Below are positions 16,157 through 25,256 of a DNA stretch of 64,000 nucleotides, one piece after another. Source of the DNA: Microbacterium sp. 4R-513 (GTDB lineage: Bacteria; Actinomycetota; Actinomycetes; Actinomycetales; Microbacteriaceae); the NCBI RefSeq assembly GCF_011046485.1, contig NZ_CP049256.1, positions 2,542,001-2,606,000 on the forward strand, given 5' to 3'. The position numbers and the translations under genes were made by a program. The notes under the pieces are model-generated. The model was not told the origin of the DNA. It made no database searches and was given only the letters and a program-made list of their open reading frames with translations. The stretch's first letter is position 1, and every line of letters starts with the position of its first letter.

Positions 16157-17100
16157 CAGTTGGCCCCCGAGAATTCCTTGCGGCGGTTGACGATCCACCG
16201 CGCGACGAAGTTGACCGCGAACGTCACGATGAACAGGATCAGGCCCGTGGCGATGAGGACGTTGATGTTCGTCCCATAGGCCTCGGGGAACGTGAGTGCG
16301 ATGTTGGCGGCGATCGTCGACGGGTTGGTCGACGTGAAGAGCTGGAACGTGACGGTGCCCGTCGCCGAGAGCACCATCGCGACGGCCATCGTCTCGCCGA
16401 GGGCGCGCCCGAGGCCGAGCATCGACGCCGACACGATGCCGCTGCGGCCGAACGGCAGCACGGCCATGCGGATCATCTCCCAGCGCGTCGCGCCCAGGGC
16501 GAGCGCGGCCTCTTCGTGCAGCACCGGCGTCTGCAGGAAGATCTCCCGGCAGATGGCCGTGATGATCGGCACCACCATGACGGCCAGGACGATGGATGCC
16601 GTGAAGATGGTGCGACCGGTCGCCGAGACGTCCCCGGCGAAGAGCGGGAACCAGCCCACGTTCGCGTTGAGCCAGACGTAGACGGGCTGGACGGCGGGCG
16701 CCAGCACGAGGATGCCCCACAGGCCGAACACGACGGACGGCACCGCGGCGAGCAGGTCGACGATGTAGCCGAGGCCCGATGCGATGCGCCGCGGGGCGTA
16801 GTGCGTGATGAAGAGGGCGACGCCGAGCGAGAGAGGGACCGCCATCAGCAGCGCGAGGAACGCCGCCCAGATCGTGCCGAAGAGCAACGGCCAGACATAG
16901 TCCCAGAAGTTGGTCGTCAGGAGCGTGGCGTCCGTCGAGGTGGCACCGATGGCGGGGACCGACTGGATGATGAGGAAGAGCGCGACGGCCGCGAGCGTCA
17001 CCAGGATCATCGAGCCGGCCGCGAGGGCCGTGCCGGAGAACCAGATATCGCCGGGGCGCCTCTTCGCCTCGATCTTCGTCGTGGCTGGTGCGGCGGTCAT
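16156..17100 (-). CDS. pstC: Phosphate ABC transporter permease PstC
   Basis: This is the permease partner of PstA, with six TM helices in 314 residues. The coupling loop is HEEAALALGATRWEMIRMAVLP, and the GRALGETMAVAMV segment typical of PstC is present. It is separated from pstS by 78 bp that contain a hairpin. Such hairpins often allow the binding protein to be made in excess over the membrane parts. Confidence 0.96.
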   Translation of the reverse strand: MTAAPATTKIEAKRRPGDIWFSGTALAAGSMILVTLAAVALFLIIQSVPAIGATSTDATLLTTNFWDYVWPLLFGTIWAAFLALLMAVPLSLGVALFITHYAPRRIASGLGYIVDLLAAVPSVVFGLWGILVLAPAVQPVYVWLNANVGWFPLFAGDVSATGRTIFTASIVLAVMVVPIITAICREIFLQTPVLHEEAALALGATRWEMIRMAVLPFGRSGIVSASMLGLGRALGETMAVAMVLSATGTVTFQLFTSTNPSTIAANIALTFPEAYGTNINVLIATGLILFIVTFAVNFVARWIVNRRKEFSGAN

Positions 17101-17131
17101 GTCATCCGTTCGGGTCGTGTTGTCCGCATCA

Positions 17132-17167
17132 GGCCCCGGATCGCCATGGGGAGCGCGATCCGGGGCC
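17132..17167 (-). terminator. Hairpin between pstS and pstC
   Basis: A 13-bp perfect stem (GGCCCCGGATCGC at 17132-17144 with 17155-17167) encloses a 10-nt loop. It starts just after the pstS stop. As it lies inside the operon it is probably a partial terminator or a stabiliser of the pstS mRNA 3' end. Confidence 0.75.
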
Positions 17168-17178
17168 GGACGAGGGTC

Positions 17179-18279
17179 TTACTTGATCTGGTCGATCGCG
17201 TCCTGCGACTGGGTGGCGAGCTCCGACGAGATCGGGGCGCTGCCGGCGTTCTTCGCTGCGGTCTCCTGCCCGGCCTCGCTGACGGCCGTCGAGAAGAAGC
17301 CCTTCACGAGCTCCGCAGCGGCCGAGTCCTTGTACTCGACGCAGCCGATGAGATAGCTGACGAGCATGACGGGGTAGGCGCCGGACTCCTGGGTGGTGCG
17401 GTCGATGGCGAACGCGAGGTCGGTGGGCGCCCGGCCCTCCTCGATCGCCGAGGCGTCCAGCGCCTTGGCGGCACCCTCGGCCGACGGCTCGACCCAATCC
17501 GAGCCCACCTGGACGTTGACGGCGCTCAGGTCGGCCGTCTGCGAGTGGTCGGCGTACCCGATCGTGCCGTTGCCGCCCTTGATCGCGTTGACGACGCCCG
17601 AGGTGCCCTGGGCGGCCTCGCCACCCTGGATCGGCCACTCCTCGACCGAGCCGTAGGTCCAGACGTCACCGGCCGACTGCGAGAGGTAGTCGGTGAAGTT
17701 CGCCGTCGTGCCCGACTTGTCGGAGCGGTGGACGGGCGTGATCGCGAGGTCGGGAAGCGTCACGTCGGCGTTGGTCGCCGCGATCGCCGGGTCGTTCCAC
17801 TTCGTGATGGTGCCCGCGAAGATGCCTGCGATCGTCGCCGGGTCGAGGTTCAGTGAGTCCACGCCCTCGACGTTGAACGCGATCGCGATCGGCGAGACGT
17901 ACGCGGGGATCTCGACGAGGTCGGAGCCCTCGGCGCACGCGTCGAACGGGCCGGCCTCGATCTCCTCGATCTTGAAGGGACGGTCGGAGCCGGCGAACTG
18001 CACCGCGCCCGACTGGAAGGACTCGCGGCCGGTACCCGAACCCTGGGGGTCGTAGTTGACCGTGACGTCGGGGTTGGCGGTCTGGAACTCCGCCGTCCAG
18101 GCCTGGATTGCGACCTGCTGCGACGTGGCGCCCGAGCCGTTCAGGGTGCCGGAGAGCGCGGGGCCCGAGCTCTCAGAGGGCGCTCCGCCCGCGGCGGTCT
18201 CATTCGAGGCGCAGCCGGCGAGGGTGAGGGCCGCGATGGCGGCGACAGCGCCCAGCTGGGCGATGCGAGAGATCTTCAC
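17179..18279 (-). CDS. pstS: Phosphate-binding lipoprotein
   Basis: The lipoprotein signal peptide ends in LAGC with lipidated C23; the mature domain is a class II periplasmic-binding-protein fold. Phosphate-binding motifs are visible: LNGSGATSQQ near residue 45, the QGSGTGRESF motif, GSDRPF, and RSDKSGTTANFTDYL. It captures phosphate outside the membrane and delivers it to PstCA. It starts with GTG 18279. A textbook PHO box lies about 90 bp upstream, so induction under phosphate starvation by SenX3-RegX3 (28.9-30.9 kb) is likely. Confidence 0.97.
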   Translation of the reverse strand: MKISRIAQLGAVAAIAALTLAGCASNETAAGGAPSESSGPALSGTLNGSGATSQQVAIQAWTAEFQTANPDVTVNYDPQGSGTGRESFQSGAVQFAGSDRPFKIEEIEAGPFDACAEGSDLVEIPAYVSPIAIAFNVEGVDSLNLDPATIAGIFAGTITKWNDPAIAATNADVTLPDLAITPVHRSDKSGTTANFTDYLSQSAGDVWTYGSVEEWPIQGGEAAQGTSGVVNAIKGGNGTIGYADHSQTADLSAVNVQVGSDWVEPSAEGAAKALDASAIEEGRAPTDLAFAIDRTTQESGAYPVMLVSYLIGCVEYKDSAAAELVKGFFSTAVSEAGQETAAKNAGSAPISSELATQSQDAIDQIK

Positions 18280-18368
18280 TGTGTGGATCCTTCGGGTGTC
18301 AGGGTGAGAACCCGGTGCAGGGTTCGTCCCGACGGTAGACAGCGACTCTTAAGAGGATGCGGAACGCG

Positions 18369-18386
18369 GGTGAACGGGAGGTGAAC
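18369..18386 (-). promoter_or_regulatory. PHO box upstream of pstS
   Basis: On the minus strand two perfect GTTCACC heptamers (18386-18380 and 18375-18369) are spaced 11 bp start to start, exactly the direct-repeat form known for actinobacterial PhoP/RegX3 binding. The GTTCACCCGCG unit occurs again, inverted, on the plus strand at 18442, facing the divergent gene at 18471. Confidence 0.88.
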
Positions 18387-18470
18387 GGGCTGCGGAATCC
18401 CCTCGCCGGAGTGGCCGCGGAGCGGGCCGATTCTTCCCTCCGTTCACCCGCGAGGACTAGGGTTCGGCCC

Positions 18471-19106
18471 ATGGCGAAGACCACGAAGCCCGAGCGCAAG
18501 GCGATCGCCGCGCTGGAAGACGCCGCCGCGGCGGCGAAGTTCGCGAAGCAGGTCTCGAAGACCCTTCCCGGCAAGGAGGCGAAGAAGCTCCGCGCTGCGG
18601 CCGATCAGGCGAAGGATGCGATCGACGTCTCGAAGAAGGCCATCCGCAAGCACCCCAAGAGGGTGGCCAAGCGGGCGGACAAGGCCGCCGACGCGGCGCT
18701 GGCGGCGACCGAGACGGCGCTCGCGCGCGAGCAGAAGAAGGCCGCGGCGGAGGCCGAGGCGGCCGTGGCGACGCAGAACGCCGAGCGCAACGCGGCCGAG
18801 AAGGCCGCGGCATCCCAGACCACCGAGCGCAACGCGGCCGAGAAGGCCGCGGCATCCCAGACCACCGAGCGGAACGCCACCACGAAGGCCGCAAAGAAAT
18901 CGGTGAAGACGGATGCCGCGGCGAAGCCCTCGCCGGCGCTCGCCGAGCCGCAGACCGCTCCGGACGACGTCGCTCCGCCCGAACCGCGCGGGCCGACGGA
19001 CCTCGACACCCTCACCGTCGCCGCACTCCGCGAGCGAGCCAAGGACGAGGGCCGCACGGGCTACTCGCGACTCACGAAGGCGCAGCTCATCGAGCTCCTG
19101 TCCTGA
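18471..19106 (+). CDS. Histone H1-like / Rho-N domain protein
   Basis: A basic, Lys/Ala-rich helical protein of 211 residues. Residues 1-90 are rich in AKK/KAA, like bacterial H1 or HU tails. Residues about 95-140 hold a 14-residue exact repeat (AAEKAAASQTTERN, twice). The C-terminus (about 175-211) is a Rho-N/SAP-like domain, DLDTLTVAALRERAKDEG...LTKAQLIELLS. It is likely a nucleic-acid-binding, nucleoid-associated protein. It starts 7 nt after TAGGGT. It is divergent from pstS, and a PHO half-site lies at 18442-18448 in its own promoter, so phosphate control is possible. Confidence 0.85.
   Translation: MAKTTKPERKAIAALEDAAAAAKFAKQVSKTLPGKEAKKLRAAADQAKDAIDVSKKAIRKHPKRVAKRADKAADAALAATETALAREQKKAAAEAEAAVATQNAERNAAEKAAASQTTERNAAEKAAASQTTERNATTKAAKKSVKTDAAAKPSPALAEPQTAPDDVAPPEPRGPTDLDTLTVAALRERAKDEGRTGYSRLTKAQLIELLS
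18783..18866 (+). repeat. Exact 42-bp in-frame duplication
   Basis: Two identical 42-bp units (18783-18824, 18825-18866) inside the Rho-N/H1-like gene encode the duplicated 14-residue helical segment. Identity at third codon positions points to recent slippage. Confidence 0.93.
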
Positions 19107-19116
19107 GCCACCCTCG

Positions 19117-19153
19117 CGGGAGGCCGGCGTGCGGCCGGCTCGCGAGCCTCCCG
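19117..19153. terminator. Hairpin between convergent genes
   Basis: CGGGAGGC (19117-19124) pairs with GCCTCCCG (19146-19153), with additional inner GGCCGG-type pairing. It lies between two facing stop codons, so it probably terminates both transcripts. Confidence 0.65.
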
Positions 19154-19166
19154 ACGCCGCAGAAGA

Positions 19167-20105
19167 TCAGACCTTCGGCTCGTGCGTCTCGATCGCGACG
19201 ATGCCCGAGCCCGGGTTGGTCGCCGAGAGGTGCACGACCGAGAACGCGCCGGGGTCCAGCGCCGAGGCGCTCCCGAGGTACGAGCCGCGCAGAGTGCCCG
19301 TCGCGAGGGCGAGCTCGCTCAGGAGCTCGGGGAGCACCGGCCCGTGGCTGCACAGCACGGCGGGCTTGCGTGCCCGGACGCGCTCGCCGACGACCCGGCG
19401 GGCGTCCGAGGCACCCTCCTCCCAGGCGTCCTGGCTGATGAGCTTCGACTGCTCGATCCGGCGCCCGAGGGTCGAGGCGAGGGGCGTCACCGTCTTGATG
19501 CACCGGATCGCCGGGGAGGAGACGATCCGACGCGGGCCGAAGGCGAGCAGCTGTCCGACGACGGCGTTCGCCTGACGACGGCCGCGGTGCGACAGCGGGC
19601 GCGCGGCATCCTTCCCCTTCCACTCGTCGCGGGGGACGGCCTTCGCGTGCCGCAGCACGATGAGGGGGAAGGTGGCCAGCACGCCGTCGTCGACGAACTT
19701 GAGGAAGTTCTCGAGGATCTCGATGTCGACCGGGTAGCTCAGTCGCTTCAGCGCCTTCTTCGGCGTCACCCATTCGAGCGCCGCGATCTCGCGGTTCGGC
19801 ACGAACACGGATGCCCGGATCGCGGCATCCGTCGCCTCGGCCGACCAGTAGTGGACGATCTTCTGGCGCTTGTTCGGCATGCGATAGCGCGAGACGCCGA
19901 CCGGCACGCCGAGGCTCACCCGGATGCCCGTCTCTTCCAGGATCTCGCGCGCGGCGGTCTCGGCGAGCGTCTCACCGGGATCGACCTTGCCTTTGGGCAA
20001 CGTGATGTCGCGGTATGCCGTGCGGTGGATCAGCAGCACGGTGAGCTTTCCGTCCACCAGGCGCCACACGACACCGCCTGCGGCGTAGACGGCGGTCTCG
20101 GTCAT
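19167..20105 (-). CDS. mutT1: Nudix hydrolase fused to a histidine phosphatase domain (MutT1-like)
   Basis: The N-terminal Nudix domain has the full box at residues 39-61 ([23 protein letters not shown] pattern with the EExxE metal ligands). The C-terminal SixA-type histidine phosphatase domain begins at about 148, with the catalytic RH in [10 protein letters not shown] and a second His in LCSHGPVL. This fusion matches mycobacterial MutT1, which hydrolyses 8-oxo-dGTP and diadenosine polyphosphates. The ATG overlaps the ppk1 stop by 4 bp, so the two are coupled; the ppk1-mutT1 order is conserved in Actinobacteria. Confidence 0.92.
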   Translation of the reverse strand: MTETAVYAAGGVVWRLVDGKLTVLLIHRTAYRDITLPKGKVDPGETLAETAAREILEETGIRVSLGVPVGVSRYRMPNKRQKIVHYWSAEATDAAIRASVFVPNREIAALEWVTPKKALKRLSYPVDIEILENFLKFVDDGVLATFPLIVLRHAKAVPRDEWKGKDAARPLSHRGRRQANAVVGQLLAFGPRRIVSSPAIRCIKTVTPLASTLGRRIEQSKLISQDAWEEGASDARRVVGERVRARKPAVLCSHGPVLPELLSELALATGTLRGSYLGSASALDPGAFSVVHLSATNPGSGIVAIETHEPKV

Positions 20106-22267
20106 CGCACCGCCCGTGCGCGCCGCCGGCGCTGCACGTTGGTCATGGTCTTGTCCTGCATGTCGACGAGCGGGCGGCCGTCTTCGCCGAGGCTGTGGCG
20201 CGTCCACTCGCCCTCGGGCCCGAGCCACCACGAGCTCGTCGTGTCGGCCATCGCGAGCGAGAAGAGGTCGAGTAGCTCCTTCACGTGCGCCGGCGCGACG
20301 ACGCGAACCAGCGCCTCGACGCGGCGGTCGAGGTTGCGGTGCATCATGTCGGCGCTGCCGATGTAGACCTGCGGGTCGCCGTTGTTGTGGAACGCGAAGA
20401 TCCGCGAGTGCTCCAGATAGCGGCCCAGGATGCTGCGGACCGTGATGTTCTCGCTCATCCCCTCGACACCCGGCTTGAGCGAGCAGATCCCGCGGACCCA
20501 GACTTCGACGGGGACGCCGGCCTGGCTCGCCCGGTAGAGCGCGTCGATGATCTGCTCGTCGACCATCGAGTTGACCTTGATGCGGATGTGGGCGGGCTTG
20601 CCGTCCAGCGCGTTTCGGCGCTCCCGGTCGATCTGCCGGAGGAGGCCCTTGCGCAGGTGCAGCGGCGCGACGAGGAGACGCTTGAACTTCTTCTCGATCG
20701 CGTAGCCGCTGAGCTCGTTGAAGAGGCGCGTGAGGTCGCGGCCCACCTGGTCGTCGATCGTGAAGAGGCCGAAGTCCTCGTAGATGCGGCTCGTCTTGGG
20801 GTTGTAGTTGCCCGTTCCGACATGGCTGTAGCTGCGGAGCACGCCGCCTTCCTGACGGATGACGAGCGCGAGCTTGCAGTGGGTCTTCAGCCCCACCAGG
20901 CCGTAGACGACGTGGACGCCCGCCTTCTCGAGCTTGCGCGCCCACACGATGTTGTTGGCCTCGTCGAAGCGCGCCTTGATCTCGACGAGGGCGAGCACCT
21001 GCTTGCCCGACTCGGCGGCGTCGATGAGGGCCTGCACGATGGGGCTGTCGCCCGATGTGCGGTACAGCGTCTGCTTGATGGCGAGCACGTGCGGGTCTTT
21101 CGCCGCCTGCTCCAGGAAGGCCTGGACGCTCGTCGCGAAGGACTCGTACGGGTGGTGCACGAGCACGTCGCCCTTGCGGATCGACGCGAAGATGTCGGGC
21201 CGCTCGTTGTTGTCGCCCGGCTGGAAGGCCGTCGCGGTCGTCGGGACGTGCGGCTTGTAGCGCAGGTCGGGGCGGTCGATCCGCGACAGGTCGAAGAGGC
21301 CGCGGAGGTCGAGCGGCCCGGGGAGCCGGTAGACCTCCTGATCGGTGATGTCGAGCTCCTTGATGAGGAGATCGAGTGTCAGCTCGTCCATGTCCTCGGT
21401 GACTTCGAGGCGGATCGGCGGACCGAAGCGCCGACGCAGCAGCTCGGCCTCGAGCGCCTGGATGAGGTTCTCGGTCTCGTCCTCCTCGATCACGACGTCC
21501 TCGTTGCGCGTGAGGCGGAACGCGTGGTGGTCGAGGATCTCCATCCCTGGGAAGAGGTCGCTCAGGTGGTTCGCGATGAGGTACTCGAGCGGCAGGTATC
21601 GCACCGACTCGCCCTCGCGCGACACCTCGACGAAGCGGGGCAGCATCGGCGGCACCTTGAGGCGGGCGAACTCCTGACGTCCCGTCCTGGCGTTGCGGAT
21701 GCGGATCGCGAGGTTGAGCGAGAGCCCCGAGATATACGGGAAGGGGTGTGCCGGGTCGACCGCGAGCGGCATGAGGACGGGGAAGACCTGCGACTGGAAG
21801 TACTCGTAGAGGCGGTCCCGCTCCTCGTCACCGAGGTCGTTCCAGCCGAGGATCTCGATCCCGGCCGCCGCGAGGGCGGGCATGACGTCGTTCGTCCAGG
21901 CGGCGGCGTGGCGGAGCTGCAGCGTGTGGGCCTCGGCCGAGATGTCGGAGAGCACCTCCTGGGGTGCGCGGCCGACGTTCGTCGGTACGGCGAGACCCGT
22001 CAGGATGCGGCGCTTGAGACCCGCGACCCGCACCATGAAGAACTCGTCGAGGTTGCTCGCGAAGATCGCGAGGAAGTTGGCGCGTTCGAGCACGGGGAGC
22101 CGCGGATCCTCGGCGAGCTCGAGCACCCGCTGGTTGAAGGCGAGCCAGCTCACCTCGCGGTCGAGGTAGCGGTGCTCCGGCAGCTGCGAGTCGAAGGTCT
22201 CGGACAGCTCGAAGTCGTCGTCGTCGGCGTCGCCGAGACCCGCGTCGAGAACCTCGTGTTCGATCAT
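20102..22267 (-). CDS. ppk1: Polyphosphate kinase 1
   Basis: The 721-residue protein makes long-chain polyphosphate from ATP, reversibly. The four-domain PPK1 layout is intact: N domain ([16 protein letters not shown]), head domain, and C1/C2 catalytic domains. The autophosphorylated histidine is H482 in [11 protein letters not shown]. Phosphate-binding arginines lie in [14 protein letters not shown]. The start is ATG 22267; the two upstream ATGs in the local ATGATG are out of frame. It is followed directly by mutT1. A weak PHO-box-like pair lies 22-39 bp upstream. Confidence 0.97.
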   Translation of the reverse strand: MIEHEVLDAGLGDADDDDFELSETFDSQLPEHRYLDREVSWLAFNQRVLELAEDPRLPVLERANFLAIFASNLDEFFMVRVAGLKRRILTGLAVPTNVGRAPQEVLSDISAEAHTLQLRHAAAWTNDVMPALAAAGIEILGWNDLGDEERDRLYEYFQSQVFPVLMPLAVDPAHPFPYISGLSLNLAIRIRNARTGRQEFARLKVPPMLPRFVEVSREGESVRYLPLEYLIANHLSDLFPGMEILDHHAFRLTRNEDVVIEEDETENLIQALEAELLRRRFGPPIRLEVTEDMDELTLDLLIKELDITDQEVYRLPGPLDLRGLFDLSRIDRPDLRYKPHVPTTATAFQPGDNNERPDIFASIRKGDVLVHHPYESFATSVQAFLEQAAKDPHVLAIKQTLYRTSGDSPIVQALIDAAESGKQVLALVEIKARFDEANNIVWARKLEKAGVHVVYGLVGLKTHCKLALVIRQEGGVLRSYSHVGTGNYNPKTSRIYEDFGLFTIDDQVGRDLTRLFNELSGYAIEKKFKRLLVAPLHLRKGLLRQIDRERRNALDGKPAHIRIKVNSMVDEQIIDALYRASQAGVPVEVWVRGICSLKPGVEGMSENITVRSILGRYLEHSRIFAFHNNGDPQVYIGSADMMHRNLDRRVEALVRVVAPAHVKELLDLFSLAMADTTSSWWLGPEGEWTRHSLGEDGRPLVDMQDKTMTNVQRRRRARAVR

Positions 22268-22288
22268 CCACTCATCATTGCAGGGCCG

Positions 22289-22306
22289 CGTGACGAGTGT
22301 GTGAAC
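22289..22306 (-). promoter_or_regulatory. Possible PHO box upstream of ppk1
   Basis: On the minus strand GTTCACA (22306-22300) is followed 11 bp later by CGTCACG (22295-22289), against the GTTCACC consensus. One half is good and the other weak. ppk is a known PhoP target in Streptomyces, which makes this worth testing, but the match alone is not decisive. Confidence 0.4.
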
Positions 22307-22311
22307 TGGCG

Positions 22312-23013
22312 TCAGGCGGGGGAGCGGCTCGAGGAGGGCGCGGGCAGCTGGTCGTCGTCGTACACGTTGAAGCGATAGCCGACGTTGCGGACGGTGCCGA
22401 TGAGCTGCTCGAGATCGCCGAGCTTGGCGCGCAGGCGTCGCACGTGCACGTCGACCGTGCGGGTGCCGCCGAAGTAGTCGTAGCCCCACACCTCGCTGAG
22501 CAGCTGCTCGCGTGTGAAGACGCGCGACGGATGCGTCGCGAAGAAGTGCAGGAGCTGGAACTCCTTGTAGGTGAGGTCGAGCGGCTTGCCGTGCACCTTC
22601 GCCGAGTACGACGACTCGTCGATCGTGATCCCCGAAGTCTGGATGCGCGTCGACACCTGTTCGGCCGACTGACGGCCGATGGCCAGGCGCACGCGGGCGT
22701 CGACCTCGGCGGGACCCGCCGTCACGAGGATGACGTCGTCGATGCCCCAGTCGGTCGACACGGCCGTGAGGCCGCCTTCGGTGACCACGAGCACGAGCGG
22801 CGCGTCGAGACCGGTCGTGTTGAGGATCTTGCAGAGCGACTTCGCGCCCACGAGATCGATGCGGGCGTCGACGAAGATGACGTCTGCGCTCGGGGCGTTG
22901 ACGAGCTGTGCGGGCTCGGCCGGAATCTGGCGCACTCGGTGGCTGAGCAGCTCGAGAGAGGGCAGGACCGGGCCTCCTCCGTGTGCGGAACTCAGTACGA
23001 GGAGCTGTGCCAA
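22312..23013 (-). CDS. glnR: GlnR, global nitrogen response regulator (OmpR type)
   Basis: The receiver domain is atypical but matches actinobacterial GlnR closely: it keeps D49 ([11 protein letters not shown]) and the [10 protein letters not shown] and [17 protein letters not shown] segments. The winged-helix domain (about 130-215) carries [37 protein letters not shown]. GlnR is an orphan regulator that activates glnA, amtB and other nitrogen genes. The best start is TTG 23013: GGGAGG lies 7 nt upstream and the GlnR-conserved LLVLSSAHG begins at once. The far longer upstream in-frame extension is unlikely. The Thr-Arg-rich recognition helix is intact. Confidence 0.92.
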   Translation of the reverse strand: MAQLLVLSSAHGGGPVLPSLELLSHRVRQIPAEPAQLVNAPSADVIFVDARIDLVGAKSLCKILNTTGLDAPLVLVVTEGGLTAVSTDWGIDDVILVTAGPAEVDARVRLAIGRQSAEQVSTRIQTSGITIDESSYSAKVHGKPLDLTYKEFQLLHFFATHPSRVFTREQLLSEVWGYDYFGGTRTVDVHVRRLRAKLGDLEQLIGTVRNVGYRFNVYDDDQLPAPSSSRSPA

Positions 23014-23128
23014 AGGGGAACCTCCCGTGGCAGGGGTCGCGGCGTGAAACCCCAGTTTAGGGTGCGACCGGCCGCGCCGGTTTCTCCGAGGCGGTGCATG
23101 ACGCTTCGAGCTTGGGCAGAATGGACTC

Positions 23129-23419
23129 ATGGCAGGTCCTGTCCTCGCTCCCCGCCGCGCCACCGGTGGCGTCGTCTCGGTCTGGGTCGCGGCCGCCGTC
23201 ATCGGTCTCGCGGTCGGCCTGTTCGTGCCCGCCGAGTGGCGCGCCGCCTGGCTCGTGGTCGGAATGGGGGGATGCCTCATCCTCGCCTTCGTCGTGCAGC
23301 TCGCCTACGGCCGATCCCAGGGCTACATCCAGCGAGTCGCGATCAGCGTCCTCGGCGCACTCCTCGTGATGGGCGTCATCAGCCTGGGGTTCGGTCTGGC
23401 TTCGATCGTTCCCGGGTAG
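23129..23419 (+). CDS. Small three-TM membrane protein
   Basis: The 96-residue protein has three predicted TM helices (about 16-34, 41-60 and 70-92) and short loops. I recognise no functional motif; proteins of this size and pattern are common near ygfZ-type clusters in Microbacteriaceae. The ATG lies 6 nt after CAGAAT (23117-23122). The stop (23417-23419) overlaps the -10-like TAGGCT of the next small gene. Function unknown. Confidence 0.75.
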   Translation: MAGPVLAPRRATGGVVSVWVAAAVIGLAVGLFVPAEWRAAWLVVGMGGCLILAFVVQLAYGRSQGYIQRVAISVLGALLVMGVISLGFGLASIVPG

Positions 23420-23428
23420 GCTTTCCTC

Positions 23429-23542
23429 ATGGATCTCGTCGCGCTCGAACTCTTCTACGTGGGCCTCCTCGCTCTTGCGTCGCTCGCGATCGTCTTCATC
23501 TCCGGCGTCGTGGTCAAGAACCTGTATCGCGGCCAGCGCTGA
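23429..23542 (+). CDS. 37-residue single-pass membrane peptide
   Basis: The short reading frame reads MDLVALELFYVGL at its start and has one TM segment covering most of its length. It ends in the basic tail KNLYRGQR, so the predicted topology is N-out/C-in. A -10-like TAGGCT (23417-23422) lies exactly 6 nt before the ATG, as for many genes here. Codon use is the normal G/C-ending type. It sits 11 bp before the nitrobindin-like gene. It is likely a real small protein; function unknown. Confidence 0.65.
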   Translation: MDLVALELFYVGLLALASLAIVFISGVVVKNLYRGQR

Positions 23543-23553
23543 CTGGCGGCGCC

Positions 23554-24153
23554 GTGATCGAGCTGCCGACCGACCTTCCCGCCGACCTCGCGCCGCTCTC
23601 GTGGCTGCTCGGCGTCTGGGAGGGCACGGGTGTCATCGACTACGAGGCATCCGACCGCCACTTCGAAGGCGAGTTCGCGCATCGCGTGAGCTTCAGCCAC
23701 GACGGCGGCGACTTCCTGAACTACTCCGCCAGCGCGTGGCTTCTCGGTGAGGACGTCAGGACGCCCCTCGTGTCCGAGATCGGCTACTGGCGACTGTCCC
23801 GTCCGGCGACGGATGCCGATGCCGGCCCCGGACTGCTGCCTCCGACGGCGGCGGCCGTCGCCCGCACGGTCGACGACGTCGAGACGCTGCGCAACGCGGA
23901 AGGCGGCTTCGACATCGAGGCGACGATCGTCCACTCGGACGGAGTGAGCGAGCTCTACCTCGGCCAGGTGCGCGGGCCGCGGATCGACATCGCGACCGAC
24001 GCAGTCGTCCGGACCGCCGGCGCGAAGGTCTACGCGGCCGCGACCCGCATGTACGGACTCGTCGAGGGGCACCTCCTCTGGGCGTGGGACATCGCCGCGC
24101 TCGGCGCGGAGCTCCGCTCGCACGCTTCCGCACGTCTCGCGCGGGCGGAATGA
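23554..24153 (+). CDS. Nitrobindin-like heme-binding beta-barrel protein (FABP-like, DUF1794)
   Basis: The GVWEGTG motif (residues 20-26) and ten-stranded barrel pattern mark the THAP4/nitrobindin family, which binds ferric heme and isomerises peroxynitrite to nitrate. The candidate proximal histidine is in LRSHASARLARA near the C-terminus, in the position used by Mycobacterium Rv2717c. An insert after about residue 85 (Pro/Ala/Asp-rich) slightly lengthens the barrel. It starts with GTG 23554. The stop overlaps the ygfZ start (ATGA), forming an operon with ygfZ and the FUSC gene. Confidence 0.9.
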   Translation: MIELPTDLPADLAPLSWLLGVWEGTGVIDYEASDRHFEGEFAHRVSFSHDGGDFLNYSASAWLLGEDVRTPLVSEIGYWRLSRPATDADAGPGLLPPTAAAVARTVDDVETLRNAEGGFDIEATIVHSDGVSELYLGQVRGPRIDIATDAVVRTAGAKVYAAATRMYGLVEGHLLWAWDIAALGAELRSHASARLARAE

Positions 24154-25256
24154 TGTCCGGATTCGCGCTCGTCCCCGGTGCCGTCCTCGACGAGACGGGG
24201 CTGCTTCACGTCGGCAACCCGGTGGTCGAGCAGCGCCGGCTCGCGGCGGGTTCGGCCGTCGCCCCGCTCGGGGATCGCCGCGTCATCGCCGTCTCGGGCG
24301 AGGACCGGCTGTCGTGGCTCGACTCGCTCTCGTCGCAGGCGCTGACGCACCTCGCCCCCGGCGAGGGGACTGAGCTGCTCATCCTCGACCCGCAGGGCCA
24401 CATCGAGCACGCGGCATCCGTCGTCGACGACGGCGAGACGACCTGGCTCATCACCGACGCGGCCGACGCCGAGGGGCTCCTCGCGTGGCTCATGCGCATG
24501 CGGTTCCGCCTGCGGGTCGCCCCGCGTGACGCGAGCGAGGAGTTCGCGGTGATCGGCGGGACCCGGGCGGCGGTCGAAGCCCTGGGCGTGGCCGCCCCGA
24601 ACGAGGTGCCGCTCGTCTGGCGCGACCCGTGGCCGGGCGTGGCCACGGGCGGCTGGGCGTACGCGGTCGTCGACCCGCATCCCGGCACGGGGCGGGACTG
24701 GGCCGAGGCCATCGTCCCCAGGGCAGAAGAGGATCGGATCGCGGATGCCGCGTCCCGCGGTGAACTCGCGGTCGCCGGGCTGATCGCCGCCGACGCCCTC
24801 CGGGTGGCCGCGTGGCGTCCTCGGTGGTCGACCGAGGTCGACGAGCGGGCGCTCCCGCACGAGCTGGACTGGCTGCGCACGGCCGTGCACCTCGAGAAGG
24901 GCTGCTACCGCGGCCAGGAGACCGTCGCCAAGGTGCACAACCTCGGGCACCCGCCGCGCCGGCTCGTCGCGCTCGATCTCGACGGCAGCGAGAGCGTTCT
25001 GCCCGCGCGGGGCGCAGCGGTCCGCGTCGGCGATGACGTCGTGGGCGTCGTCACGTCGGTCGCGCAGCACCACGAGGACGGCCCGATCGCCCTGGCGCTG
25101 GTGCGCAGGACGACGCCGACCGACGCGACCCTGACGATCGACGCCGACGAGGTGCGAGTCGCCGGTGCGCAGGAGGTCATCGTGCCCCCCGAGGCCGGGG
25201 CGACAGCATCCATCCCCCGCCTCACACGACTCTCGCGGCGCGCGCAGGTCCAGTGA
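24150..25256 (+). CDS. ygfZ: YgfZ/GcvT-like folate-dependent Fe-S cluster protein
   Basis: The 368-residue protein has the GcvT fold. The signature KGCYRGQE is at 250-257 with the redox-relevant C252. YgfZ proteins use tetrahydrofolate to help build or repair Fe-S clusters in certain enzymes. Start options are ATG 24150 or 24153; the first overlaps the upstream stop by 4 bp and is preferred. The downstream FUSC gene overlaps by 4 bp (GTGA). Confidence 0.92.
   Translation: MMSGFALVPGAVLDETGLLHVGNPVVEQRRLAAGSAVAPLGDRRVIAVSGEDRLSWLDSLSSQALTHLAPGEGTELLILDPQGHIEHAASVVDDGETTWLITDAADAEGLLAWLMRMRFRLRVAPRDASEEFAVIGGTRAAVEALGVAAPNEVPLVWRDPWPGVATGGWAYAVVDPHPGTGRDWAEAIVPRAEEDRIADAASRGELAVAGLIAADALRVAAWRPRWSTEVDERALPHELDWLRTAVHLEKGCYRGQETVAKVHNLGHPPRRLVALDLDGSESVLPARGAAVRVGDDVVGVVTSVAQHHEDGPIALALVRRTTPTDATLTIDADEVRVAGAQEVIVPPEAGATASIPRLTRLSRRAQVQ

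Noticed and set aside
20102-22489. A longer ppk1 reading frame starting at 22489
   Set aside because: The extra N-terminal residues are Arg-rich and overlap glnR. The conserved PPK1 N-terminus begins after ATG 22267.
22312-23280. A longer GlnR starting at 23280
   Set aside because: The upstream 89 residues are not GlnR-like and overlap the divergent membrane-protein gene. TTG 23013 has a good ribosome-binding site.
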